A DNA stretch of 64,000 nt from Bradyrhizobium iriomotense (GCF_018130765.1 NZ_JAFCJZ010000001.1:372001-436000); one strand, 5' to 3'. Shown: positions 29,101-36,999, numbered from the stretch's first letter. Program-made: numbers and translations. The notes: generated by a model from the letters alone, not told the origin.

Positions 29101-29214
29101 CCGGCGTTCTACATTCTGCTTGCGGCTGACCATTCCGCGGCGACGGGCGATGACGCGGTGAAGCTGGATCCGGCCGGGCTCGGAACGAACGGCGAGGCGC
29201 GTGCCGCCCGGTGA
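26104..29214 (+). CDS. RND efflux pump inner-membrane transporter
   Basis: Proton-driven multidrug exporter of the HAE1 family, 1036 residues, full length. It starts FTDIFIRRPVLAIVVSL, and the helix-4 proton-relay motif LVVDDAIIVVENV contains the paired aspartates. The C-terminal half repeats the twelve-helix plan (GLVTLMGLISKHGILIVEFAN). The start is a GTG preceded by an ideal AAGGAGG. It ends the TetR-controlled operon. Closest in style to MexI/MdtB-like pumps; substrates are not predictable. Confidence 0.95.
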   Translation: MSFTDIFIRRPVLAIVVSLMILVLGLKSMTSLPILQYPRTQNAIVTVTTTYYGADPAIVAGFITTPLENAIAQANGIDYMTSTSQPSTSTITVNLRLNFDSGKALTEINTKVNSVLNQLPSGVQQPVLTVKVGQTIDAMYLGFSSDALAPNQITDYLIRVVQPKLQAVPGVQTAELLGNKTFALRAWLDPIKLAAYGLTASDVSTALSGNDYIAGLGTTKGQMVQVNLTAATNLKSLQEFRDLVVKQAGASNVKLSDVANVTLGSEDYESSVGFNGKRAVYIGIQVAPNANLLDVIKGVRAVYPDIKAQQPEGLNSEIIYDSTEFVNSSIDEVIHTLLEALLIVTAVVFLFLGSWRSVLIPVIAIPLSLVGTFTMLLALGFSINLLTLLALVLAIGLVVDDAIIVVENVNRHLAEGTKPLQAAIIAARELSGPIVAMTVVLIAVYVPIGFQGGLTGALFTEFAFTLAGAVAVSAVIALTLTPMCCAFILKPPKTGTPTLDDRIVAFIDARMETLQHRYRRLLAASLTTIPVTVVFAALILSSIYWLYTNSKNELAPEEDQGAILMQSTLAPNATLQQKLLYSAEVYRRISTHAETAGMFQLDLVGSSIAGWVLKPWDKRDKTAAELQPVLQQEMTGIAGAKIVAFQLPPLPGASGLPIQFVIQTTDPFDRLDGIAKAFTAEALKSGKFIFLDNDLKVDQPQTSVVIDREKTAQLGLRLSDVGGALGNMLGGGYVNYFGLDGRSYKVIPQVEQRQRLNADQVLNYYIKTSDGTSVPLSTVASLKTTTVPQSLNHFQQINAATISGVAMPGVITGEALATLKEIADRTLPKGYTIDYGGQSRQFIQESSGFAATFGFALIIIFLALSAQFESFRDPLIILVSVPMSIAGALIFIMLGIKGASLNIYTEVGLVTLMGLISKHGILIVEFANELQHAGRSKREAVIEATAIRLRPILMTTAAMVIGVMPLITASGAGAASRFNMGLVIASGLSIGTLFTLFVVPAFYILLAADHSAATGDDAVKLDPAGLGTNGEARAAR

Positions 29215-29269
29215 TGGAAGCAGACGATGAAACGCGGATCACCATGCACTAAGAGCGGCCTGGGTTCCC

Positions 29270-30469
29270 CTAGCGCCGGCCGCCCATTCCGCCCCCGGGC
29301 CCTCCGAAGCCGCCGCCTCCCATGCCGCCACCGGGTCCCATCGGGTTACCACCGGGCGCGCCAAAACCGCCGGGACCTGACGGACCACTCGGCCCCGATG
29401 GCGCGGAGCCGGGATTTGCACCGGGGGGCGATCCCGGAGCAGGTGCCCCGGCCGGGCCAGGCTGACCGCCGGTCGGATTCGGCGTGCTGCTGTTCGGATG
29501 CAGGATCGAGCCGCCCGGCGACCGGTTGGGATGGCCGATGCCACCGGGCGCCTGCCGCGGCGCGCCCGGGAATTGACTGACCGCCTGGGCTGAATCGAGC
29601 TGAAGGCCGCGCGAGCGGTCGAACACGCCGTTGACCACCATGCGCGCTTCGCCCGCCGCGGGCCCGAAGCGTGAGCCGTCGCGGGCGATCAGCCCCGAGC
29701 CGAGTTGGAGGTTGGCGCCCGACCGCTGCACATAGGCCTCGATCGACAGCCGGCTCGCACCGACGAGGTCCGAGAAATCGTCGATCCGCGTGCGCACAGC
29801 CTGCATCGCGCCCTGGCTCGCGCTGCCCTCGATCTGGACTCGCTGGCCGACCAGCAGCGGATCGACACCGTTCAGCCTCAAGCCGCCGATATGCAGACCC
29901 TCAGGCCCGCGCTCGACGAGGCCCGTGACGCGCGCGGCCGTATCGCGCCGCGGCTCGACCAGGCTTGCGACGATGACGCCATCGGTGCGGCGCAGGCCGT
30001 AGACGGCGACCTGCGTGCCCGCGCGGAGCTTGCTCTCCTTGTCGCCTGTGACGATCTTCTGGCCGAGCACCGTCAGCTCGTTGCCCTTCACCTGCTCGAC
30101 CGGCCCTGCGACCTCGCTCGCGATCGCGATGTTGCGCGTGACCAGCGTGCCGTCGGCCTGCCGGGTCGCAACCACGCGCGCGAGCTGGCCGATGCGCAAG
30201 GCATTGGCGCTGGCGGGCTCGCCGTCGATGCGGACCGGAACGTCGCTGGCATAGGTCACGCGTTCGCCGTTGACGTAGATGCTGCCGAAGCGCTGGATCA
30301 CGCCGACGATACCGGTACCGCCGATGCCGTGATCATCACCGCGCGTGATTCCGGTGCCGCCGATGCCCTGGTCGGTGCCGCGCTTGACCTGTGCGCGGGC
30401 CATCGCCGTGCCGGCGAGCCAGAATCCCATCAGCAGCAGACGGCGGGAGATCAGCGGCGGCCGGCTCAT
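29270..30469 (-). CDS. DUF5666 protein, Tat-like signal, Gly/Pro-rich tail
   Basis: Predicted exported protein of 399 residues. The N terminus ISRRLLLMGFWLAGTAMARA looks like a twin-arginine signal. It is followed by two GIGGTGI repeats, then several small beta modules of the DUF5666 type (about residues 55-300) with repeated phrases such as VNGERVTYASDVPVRIDG. The last hundred residues are very rich in Gly and Pro and end in GGMGGRR. Function unknown. Its ATG overlaps the stop of the DUF6502 gene as ATGA, so the two are translationally coupled. Confidence 0.82.
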   Translation of the reverse strand: MSRPPLISRRLLLMGFWLAGTAMARAQVKRGTDQGIGGTGITRGDDHGIGGTGIVGVIQRFGSIYVNGERVTYASDVPVRIDGEPASANALRIGQLARVVATRQADGTLVTRNIAIASEVAGPVEQVKGNELTVLGQKIVTGDKESKLRAGTQVAVYGLRRTDGVIVASLVEPRRDTAARVTGLVERGPEGLHIGGLRLNGVDPLLVGQRVQIEGSASQGAMQAVRTRIDDFSDLVGASRLSIEAYVQRSGANLQLGSGLIARDGSRFGPAAGEARMVVNGVFDRSRGLQLDSAQAVSQFPGAPRQAPGGIGHPNRSPGGSILHPNSSTPNPTGGQPGPAGAPAPGSPPGANPGSAPSGPSGPSGPGGFGAPGGNPMGPGGGMGGGGFGGPGGGMGGRR

Positions 30470-31350
30470 GAACCGCCCTCTTTGCCGGCGTCCTTGCCGC
30501 CTTCCTTCGTCTCGTTCTCCTCGTCGGCGTCCTCGCTGTAGATGTAGATGCCGAAATTCCAGCGGGCGTCACCGCCTTTGTCCTTGGCGAGCGCGCGGTT
30601 GGCCTCGCGGTTGGCGGTCTTCAGCGCATCCATGGCGAGCTCGCGCGAGCGCGCCTCGAGGCGCCGTGCCAGCTTCGGCGAGATGTTGTTGTAGTGCACC
30701 GCGCGTTCGAGGAAGCGCGGCCCATCCGAGACGTTTTGCGCGGCGGCGGCGATGTGGTCGTGCAGATTGCGGCCGAGATAGTGCCATTTGCTGTCGTCCT
30801 CGCCTGATGGGACGAAGGCGGCCTCGACCAGCTCGATCTCGTCATTCTCGTTGATGGTGACGAGCTTGCGGTCGACCCATTCGTCGAGCACCGCGCGCGG
30901 GCGCACGTCCTTGGTGACGGAAGCGACGAGCTGCTCGAATGACGGCGCATCGCCGTCCGCCGTGCGCGGCAGCGCCAGCGGCTCGCCCTTCGCGTCGGTG
31001 AACTCGGGCGCGGCGAGCCAGCGCGCGATCACGGCGCTGGTCAGTGACACCGCCGCCGGGGCTTCGTGCACCGGTGCGCCCGCGCCGCGCAGCCGCGCCA
31101 CCTCCTTGCGATGGATGCCGGTGAGCAGGCTGACGCGGCTGTCGGTCTGCTCCTTTCCTTCCAGAGCGAAATCATGCTCGGCGACGTTGACGAACAGCTC
31201 GCGAAGCAATTGCGCCAGCGCCGGAAAGGTCATGCCGCTGCGGATGCAGAGTCGCACGAGCGGGCGCAGCAGCCGCGCCAGCGGCGCGTGCAGCTTCGCG
31301 GCGGCATTCGGCTGTGGCGCCGCTGCTTTCGACCCGGGCTTGGCATTCAT
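30466..31350 (-). CDS. DUF6502 family protein, possible DNA-binding regulator
   Basis: Soluble protein of 294 residues of a family without assigned function. The segment SRVSLLTGIHRKEVARLRG (about residues 80-100) has the look of a helix-turn-helix recognition region, so I infer a regulator; this is not established. The C terminus is very acidic and lysine-rich. The start is the ATG at 31350. It has no ribosome binding site but lies seven bases from a -10 hexamer (TACAAT) that has a good -35 at 17 bp, so the message is probably leaderless. It is coupled to the DUF5666 gene and divergent from the polysaccharide operon. Confidence 0.8.
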   Translation of the reverse strand: MNAKPGSKAAAPQPNAAAKLHAPLARLLRPLVRLCIRSGMTFPALAQLLRELFVNVAEHDFALEGKEQTDSRVSLLTGIHRKEVARLRGAGAPVHEAPAAVSLTSAVIARWLAAPEFTDAKGEPLALPRTADGDAPSFEQLVASVTKDVRPRAVLDEWVDRKLVTINENDEIELVEAAFVPSGEDDSKWHYLGRNLHDHIAAAAQNVSDGPRFLERAVHYNNISPKLARRLEARSRELAMDALKTANREANRALAKDKGGDARWNFGIYIYSEDADEENETKEGGKDAGKEGGS

Positions 31351-31356
31351 GTCTGA

Positions 31357-31437
31357 ATTGTAGCGATCCGCGGCGTGGGACACAATCCCACTTTTTCCTG
31401 CTTGGCGATTGACGTGGTAAATTTTCCCACATATACG
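31357..31437. promoter_or_regulatory. Divergent promoters with two GTGGKA-N5-TCCCAC operators
   Basis: Leftward promoter: -35 TTGTGT (31380-31385), 17-bp spacer, -10 TACAAT (31357-31362), toward DUF6502. Rightward promoter: -35 TTGACG (31409-31414), 17-bp spacer, -10 TATACG (31432-31437), toward the polysaccharide operon. Two 17-bp palindromes of identical design, GTGGGA-N5-TCCCAC (31375-31391) and GTGGTA-N5-TCCCAC (31414-31430), lie 39 bp apart. The first overlaps the leftward -35. The second fills the rightward spacer. Confidence 0.7.
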
Positions 31438-31476
31438 AGACGGCACTGAGGGCGCGACGTAGAGGGACTCACACCC

Positions 31477-31638
31477 ATGGCCGACCGCTTGGTCCGCATT
31501 TCCAGTTCACCGCGTGCTGTGCCGGTCCCCGCTTGGGGGCACGGTGCAATCGAGCCGATGCTGCCGGCGCTGCTGCGCGGCGTGATCTTCATCTCGGTGC
31601 TGGCCGCACCGTTCGTCGCCGCACTGCTCGCAGGCTGA
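31477..31638 (+). CDS. 53-residue single-span membrane protein heading the polysaccharide operon
   Basis: Small protein with a polar N terminus (MADRLVRISSSPRAVP) and one C-terminal hydrophobic helix (LLRGVIFISVLAAPFVAALLAG). GAGGG lies eleven bases upstream. It starts about 40 bp after the rightward promoter and ends nine bases before the next gene, so it is the first gene of the operon. Function unknown; a small partner of the export machinery is one possibility. Confidence 0.6.
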   Translation: MADRLVRISSSPRAVPVPAWGHGAIEPMLPALLRGVIFISVLAAPFVAALLAG

Positions 31639-31646
31639 CCGCCGCC

Positions 31647-33575
31647 ATGCATCACACCAGCGAAACCCCGCGCCGCCCGTCGGTGCTGCACATCTTCAAG
31701 ATCTACTATCCCGACCTGTTCGGCGGCACGCTCACGGTGATCCGCGACATCTGCGCGAGCCTGAAGGATGCCTTCGCCTCCGCCGTGCTGGTCTGTTCGC
31801 AATCGGCCGAGCGGCGCGAGATCGTCGTCAACGACGTGCCGGTCGAGCGCGTGCGCTCGTTCGGCAACATCATGTCTCTGCCCGCCGCCCCGACCTATCC
31901 CTGGCGTCTCTGGCGCAAGATCGCCGAACACGACCTGCTCGCGCTCCACGCCCCCTTCCCGCTGGCGGACCTCGTCTTCGCCTTCGGATTCGGCGCCAGG
32001 CGGCCGCTGGTGGTGCATTGGCACGCCGACATCGTCACCCATGCCGGCCTGCGCTGGTTCATCCAGCCGCTGATGCGGCGGACGCTCCGGCGCGCCAAGG
32101 CGATCATCGTCTCGGACCACGTGCTGGTCGACAACACGCCCCTGCTGCGCGAATTCGAGGACAAGTGCCACGTCGTGCCATTCGGCATCGACACTTCGGG
32201 CTATGACTGGCCGAAGATCGAGCCGCACCACGTCAATGACCGCGGCCGGCTCGTGCTCGCCTGCGGCCGGCTCGTTCCCTACAAGGGTTTTGACGTGCTC
32301 ATCCGCGCTGCGGCTGCGCACAATTTCGAGACCTGGATCATCGGCGAGGGCGTCGAGCGGCCGCGGCTCGAGCAACTGATCAAGGAACTCGGCCTCGGCG
32401 AGCGCGTTCGCCTGCTCGGCTCGGTCAGTGATTGCGAGCGCATCAAGCTGATGTGCCTCGCCGACGTCTTCGTGATGCCGTCGGTGACGAATGCCGAGAC
32501 CTTCGGCCTCGTCCAGCTCGAGGCCATGGCTGCCGGGCGTCCGGTCGTGAATACGGCGCTCGACACGGCGGTGCCGCGCGTCGCCCGCCACGGCATGGAA
32601 GCGATCACCGTACCGCCGGGCGATGCCGAGCAGCTGGGTGAGGCTATCGACACACTGATCCGCGATCCCGAGCGGCGGCGCCGCATGGGCCTTGCGGCGC
32701 GCACGCGCGCCCTCTCCCGCTATTCGGCCACGGCCTTCAAGCAGGGCATGGAGACCGTCTACCGCAACGCCGTCGCCGCCTCCAGCGAGGAGCGATCGAC
32801 GGCCGCCGAGCCACCGCAGGCGACCGGCTGGCTGGACACGGTCCGGATCGCTGCGGCCCTGGCCTGGTCCGACATGCGGCACCGCTACGTCCGCTCGCTG
32901 CTCGGCCCGTTCTGGATGTCGCTGCAGATGGCGATCGTGGTCGTGGTGCTGGGCTCGGTGATCGGCCAGATGTCGAACACCAACATGCTGGCGCGCCTGC
33001 CGATGCTGGCGCTATCGATGACGGCCTGGACGTTCCTCAACGGCGTGGTGCTGGACGCGACCACGGCGCTCCAGAACTCTGCGAGCCTGATCCGCGACCG
33101 GGCCCTGCCGCCCGTCATCTTCCTCCTGCAATGCACGTTCCGTCAGGCGCTGTTCGCACTCCACAATGCCTGCGTGCCTCTGCTGCTGTGGCTCGCCTTC
33201 TCGCCCCACGATCTCTCTCACGCGTTGGCGGCGCTGCCCGGTCTGTTGCTGTTCGTCGCCTGCACCTTCGCCCTGAGCCTCGTTCTCGGCGCCATGGCGA
33301 CGCGCTATCGCGACCTCAAGCCGATCATCGAATCCACGCTGATGCTCGCCTTTCTGGCCTCGCCCGTGATCTGGTCGTCCGACATGATCAACCACCGCTC
33401 GACGGTGATGCGGCTCAATCCGCTGACGCATCTGTTCGCGGTGTGGCGCGAGCCGCTGGCCGGCGGGCATGTCGATCCTGTCAGCATCGTCTACGTCCTC
33501 GTCGCGCTGGCGCTCCTGGTCTTTGCGAGCGTGCTGACGCTGGTCCACCTGCGCAAAGCCGCATTCTGGATCTGA
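31647..33575 (+). CDS. Fusion of a GT4 glycosyltransferase with an ABC-2 polysaccharide export permease
   Basis: One continuous 642-residue frame joins two proteins that are normally separate. Residues 1-375 are a GT-B, family-4 glycosyltransferase: GGTLTVIRDI near the start, LVLACGRLVPYKGFDVLI, and the donor-site segment NAETFGLVQLEAMAAGRPVV around 281-300. After a Ser/Glu/Pro-rich linker (375-396), residues 397-640 are a complete Wzm/KpsM-type permease. It opens with DMRHRYVRSLLGPFWMSLQ and has about six membrane helices. The ATPase gene starts three bases after the stop. The product probably adds a sugar and moves the lipid-linked glycan across the inner membrane. The fusion is unusual. 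The domain calls are firm; the glycan is unknown. Confidence 0.9.
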   Translation: MHHTSETPRRPSVLHIFKIYYPDLFGGTLTVIRDICASLKDAFASAVLVCSQSAERREIVVNDVPVERVRSFGNIMSLPAAPTYPWRLWRKIAEHDLLALHAPFPLADLVFAFGFGARRPLVVHWHADIVTHAGLRWFIQPLMRRTLRRAKAIIVSDHVLVDNTPLLREFEDKCHVVPFGIDTSGYDWPKIEPHHVNDRGRLVLACGRLVPYKGFDVLIRAAAAHNFETWIIGEGVERPRLEQLIKELGLGERVRLLGSVSDCERIKLMCLADVFVMPSVTNAETFGLVQLEAMAAGRPVVNTALDTAVPRVARHGMEAITVPPGDAEQLGEAIDTLIRDPERRRRMGLAARTRALSRYSATAFKQGMETVYRNAVAASSEERSTAAEPPQATGWLDTVRIAAALAWSDMRHRYVRSLLGPFWMSLQMAIVVVVLGSVIGQMSNTNMLARLPMLALSMTAWTFLNGVVLDATTALQNSASLIRDRALPPVIFLLQCTFRQALFALHNACVPLLLWLAFSPHDLSHALAALPGLLLFVACTFALSLVLGAMATRYRDLKPIIESTLMLAFLASPVIWSSDMINHRSTVMRLNPLTHLFAVWREPLAGGHVDPVSIVYVLVALALLVFASVLTLVHLRKAAFWI

Positions 33576-33578
33576 CGC

Positions 33579-34319
33579 ATGGTCTCGGTCACTCTTCGCA
33601 ACGCCTGTCTCGACTATCCGCTCTACGGCGCCTACGACTTCTCGCTGAAGCGCCGGCTGCTCGGGCATCTCCTCCGCGAGCCGGGCGAGATGCGGATCAT
33701 CCGGGCCGTCGACAACGTCACGATCGAGGCCGAAACCGGCAGCCGCATCGGGCTCGCCGGTCCCAACGGCTCCGGCAAGTCGACGCTGCTGCGGCTGATC
33801 GCCGGCGTCTATCCGCCGAGCAGCGGCAGCATCGCGCTTCAGGGCAACGTCGTGCCCCTGCTCGGCCTCAACGCCGGCGTCAACCTGGATTTCGTCGCGG
33901 AGGACAACATCGCGCTGCTGCTGCGGATCAGCGGCCGCAAGCCGACCCGCGCCGTGATCGACGACATCTGGGCCTTCACCGAGCTCGAGCCCCGGATGCA
34001 GCGGCTGCCGCTGCGGATGTTCTCCTCGGGGATGCTGATGCGGGTGTTGTTTGCGACCGCGACCGCCTTTCCGGCCGACATCCTGCTGCTCGACGAATGG
34101 CTCAGCGTGGTCGACGAGCATTTTGCGGAGAAAGCCGAGGGGCGGCTGCTGAACATGGTGTCGCAGGCGGCGATCGTGATCATCGCCTCGCACGACCAAC
34201 CGCTGCTGCGCCGCATCTGCACCAGCATCATCAATCTCGATCACGGCCGCATCGCCTCGACCGTCACGGTCGAGCCGCCGGTAACGCACTCAATTGAGCT
34301 CCGCGAGAAACGCGCATGA
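33579..34319 (+). CDS. ABC transporter ATPase for polysaccharide export (Wzt/KpsT type)
   Basis: Nucleotide-binding subunit of 246 residues pairing with the fused permease. Walker A is GPNGSGKST (61-69), the signature is the polysaccharide-type FSSGMLMRV (about 148), and Walker B is ILLLDEWLSVVDEHF. It lacks the C-terminal carbohydrate-binding domain of long Wzt proteins, so in design it is closer to KpsT or the short Wzt group. Its stop overlaps the next start as ATGA. A normal ATPase beside a permease-GT fusion supports a working transporter. Confidence 0.93.
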   Translation: MVSVTLRNACLDYPLYGAYDFSLKRRLLGHLLREPGEMRIIRAVDNVTIEAETGSRIGLAGPNGSGKSTLLRLIAGVYPPSSGSIALQGNVVPLLGLNAGVNLDFVAEDNIALLLRISGRKPTRAVIDDIWAFTELEPRMQRLPLRMFSSGMLMRVLFATATAFPADILLLDEWLSVVDEHFAEKAEGRLLNMVSQAAIVIIASHDQPLLRRICTSIINLDHGRIASTVTVEPPVTHSIELREKRA

Positions 34320-35710
34320 AGCAGAACATCCTCGTCGTCTCCGAATCGCTCGGACAGCCCAACCACAAGCGCGGCATCTTCCATTTCACCCGGGAGCTGG
34401 TGCGTTCGCTCGCCGCGGAGGGCCACGAACTCACGCTGCTGGTGGAGACCTCGAAGCGTTACCGCAAGCTATGCCGGCGCGAGCGACGCACAAAGCTGTT
34501 CGCGGCGCAGTCGCGCAACATCGAGCTGCTTGCTCTCTATCGCTTCCTCGACGAAATCAACGTGAGCGGACCGGTGACGCTCAGCGGCACGCACCGCAAG
34601 TTCGACTGGCTCCGTCACAAGGTCGGCATGTTGCTGTCGCGGGACAACATCCTCTGTCTCCTGCGCGCGATCGGCTTGCGCGGCCTGAGCGCGCGGCTGA
34701 TCGAGAACCGTCCCGCCGCGCTCGAATACATCCCGCCGGATCTCAGCCACCTCGAACTGTTCGGCGAATTTCAGCTCGAGCCCGGGTTCTTCAACTATCA
34801 GGACTCCTCGGCCTTCTTCCTGCTCCCGCCGCCGCGGATCGACGCGCGCGACTACGACGTGATCGTCGTGGACACCCCGACCCGCGTGGCGATCAAGCGC
34901 AAGCCCGGCGCCAAGGTGATCTGCGTCGTCCACGACCTGTTGCCGCTCACCGACCTCAAGCTCAGCGACATCGCCACGCGGCAGTTCCTGGCGCGAATCC
35001 GCACCAGCCTGCGCCAGGCCGACGAGCTCGCCTTCGTTTCAAACTACAGCATGATGCGGTTCAGGGAACTGTTGCCGCAATTTGCGCACCTACCGGCGCG
35101 GGTCGTGTATCCCCGCACCCGGTTCGACGCCCCGGATGTCCTGCACCTTCCAGCCCCGTCGGGGCGTCCGGGGCGGCCGAGCTTTGTCGTCATCGTCTCG
35201 AACGAGCCGCGCAAGAACGTCGCCGCCGTCGTCCGCGCCTTCCGGGGCGTGCCCCAGGCCGATCTCGTCGTGATCGGCTATGCCGGCGCGATCAGCCGGA
35301 TGCGCAACCTGCCGCCCAACGTCCGCTTCGCCGGCTATGTCGACGAGCACGAGAAGGCCGCCTTGATCGCGGAGGCGCACGGCCTGATCATGCCGAGCCT
35401 TGCCGAAGGTTTTGGCGTGCCGATCATCGAGGCGCTGGCCGCGAACACGCCGGTGCTGTGCTCGGACATCGCGGTCTTCCGCGAGGTCGCGGGCGAGCTG
35501 GCCGATTATTTCGACCCGTACTCGACGGACGCGATCGCCGCCTCCGTCACCCGCGTGCTGACACGGCAGGACGAGTGGCGCGGCAAGATCCGGGCGCGGC
35601 GACACGAGCTCGCCGATCGTTTCGGCTACGAGACCCAGGCCCGCGATTTCCTCGGGCATCATGCGCCCGCTGAACGCCTCGCCACCGCGCAACTCGCATC
35701 GTACGGATGA
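34316..35710 (+). CDS. Family 4 glycosyltransferase
   Basis: GT-B glycosyltransferase of 464 residues, cytoplasmic or membrane-associated. The C-terminal donor-binding half contains FVVIVSNEPRKNVAAVVRAF and PSLAEGFGVPIIEALAANTPVL, the usual EGFG...E motif. The N-terminal acceptor half is longer than average and divergent. It overlaps both neighbours by four bases, so it is made in step with the ATPase and the ligase. It probably builds or caps the exported glycan; the sugar is not predictable. Confidence 0.9.
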   Translation: MKQNILVVSESLGQPNHKRGIFHFTRELVRSLAAEGHELTLLVETSKRYRKLCRRERRTKLFAAQSRNIELLALYRFLDEINVSGPVTLSGTHRKFDWLRHKVGMLLSRDNILCLLRAIGLRGLSARLIENRPAALEYIPPDLSHLELFGEFQLEPGFFNYQDSSAFFLLPPPRIDARDYDVIVVDTPTRVAIKRKPGAKVICVVHDLLPLTDLKLSDIATRQFLARIRTSLRQADELAFVSNYSMMRFRELLPQFAHLPARVVYPRTRFDAPDVLHLPAPSGRPGRPSFVVIVSNEPRKNVAAVVRAFRGVPQADLVVIGYAGAISRMRNLPPNVRFAGYVDEHEKAALIAEAHGLIMPSLAEGFGVPIIEALAANTPVLCSDIAVFREVAGELADYFDPYSTDAIAASVTRVLTRQDEWRGKIRARRHELADRFGYETQARDFLGHHAPAERLATAQLASYG

Positions 35711-36993
35711 CGACGGAATCCGCAACGTGGTCCGGGCCTGCCGACCGGCAAGGCGGCCGGATGGGATGGCGGAGCTGGCGCAACCCGGCCGCGCTGCTCC
35801 CGGCGGCAGATGTGCTCGTCATCCTGATCGCGGCATCGCTGCCATGGTCCACGACGGCGCCTTCGATCCTCGTCGGGCTCTGGCTGCTCGCGGTGACGCC
35901 GACCATCGCCTGGCGCGACTATGCGCGCCAGCTCGCGCGCCCGGCATTTGCCCTGCCCTTCGCACTCCTGCTGCTCGCGCTTCTTGGCACGCTGTGGTCG
36001 GAGGGTGCGTGGGCGGACCGGCTGCATGCGATCAAGCCGGTCGCAAAGCTCGTGCTGATTCCGCCGCTGCTCTATCATTTCAGCAGGTCCGAGCGCGGCT
36101 TGCACGTCTGCATCGCCTTTCTCGCCTCCTGCGCGCTGCTTGCCGTGTTCTCCTGGATCGTGCTGCTCAATCCGACCTGGAAGATCACCGCGACGGCGTC
36201 GTCAGGCGTTCCCGTCAAGAACTACATCGACCAGAGCCAGGAGTTCACGCTGTGCACCTTTGCGCTTGCGCTGCCTGCGCTGACCTTCTGGCGCGACCGA
36301 CGCGCGGTCGCAGCACTCGTCTGCCTGGCCTTGATCCTGCTGTTCGTCACCAACATGGTGTTCGTCGCCGCGGCCCGCACCGCCCTGTTCTGCATCGTGG
36401 TGCTGCTGGCTCTGTTTGCGTGGAAACAACTGAACCGGCGGGCAGCGCTGATCCTGCTTGCGGGTGCGGTCACAGCGAGCCTGCTGGCCTGGACGACATC
36501 GCCCTATCTCCGCCAGCGCATCACCGACATCGCCGTCGAATACCGCCACGGCCACGAGGACATCAGCCGCGCCTCGACCGCGCAGCGGCTGACCTATTGG
36601 CGCAAGGCGCTCTACGCCTTCACCGAGGCGCCTCTGATCGGTCACGGCACCGGCTCGATCAAGCGCCAATTCGAGCGCGCCGCCACCAGCGAAAGCAGCC
36701 TCGCTGCCGAGGTCGTCAGCAATCCGCACAACCAGACCCTCAACGTCGCGATGCAATGGGGTCTCTTGGGCGTCGTCCTGCTCTACGCGATGTGGATCGC
36801 CCATCTGCGGCTGTTCCTCGGCGAAGGCCTGGCCGCCTGGATCGGCCTCGCCGTCGTTGTGCAGAACATCGCGAGCTCATTGATCAACTCGCATTTGTTC
36901 GATTTCCACGAGGGCTGGATGTATGTGCTCGGCGTCGGCGTTGCCGGCGGCATGGTGCTGAAGGCCCATGCCGAACAAGGGACCGGCGGCTGA
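35707..36993 (+). CDS. O-antigen ligase/polymerase-like membrane protein (Wzy_C)
   Basis: Polytopic inner-membrane protein of 428 residues with about ten to twelve helices. The large periplasmic loop carries the Wzy_C/WaaL features: arginine in AARTALF, RLTYWRKALYAFTEAPLIGHGTGS and the NPHNQ motif near residue 340. In ABC-dependent pathways a ligase of this kind joins the exported glycan to lipid A-core, so it fits as the last step of this operon. It could also polymerise or transfer to another acceptor. Its stop lies six bases from the convergent gene downstream. Confidence 0.88.
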   Translation: MTTESATWSGPADRQGGRMGWRSWRNPAALLPAADVLVILIAASLPWSTTAPSILVGLWLLAVTPTIAWRDYARQLARPAFALPFALLLLALLGTLWSEGAWADRLHAIKPVAKLVLIPPLLYHFSRSERGLHVCIAFLASCALLAVFSWIVLLNPTWKITATASSGVPVKNYIDQSQEFTLCTFALALPALTFWRDRRAVAALVCLALILLFVTNMVFVAAARTALFCIVVLLALFAWKQLNRRAALILLAGAVTASLLAWTTSPYLRQRITDIAVEYRHGHEDISRASTAQRLTYWRKALYAFTEAPLIGHGTGSIKRQFERAATSESSLAAEVVSNPHNQTLNVAMQWGLLGVVLLYAMWIAHLRLFLGEGLAAWIGLAVVVQNIASSLINSHLFDFHEGWMYVLGVGVAGGMVLKAHAEQGTGG

Positions 36994-36999
36994 CGGTGA

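Noticed and set aside
31347..32882. A 511-codon minus-strand frame opposite the glycosyltransferase fusion
   Set aside because: It would cover the divergent promoter region and the start of the polysaccharide operon. Composition is shadow-like.
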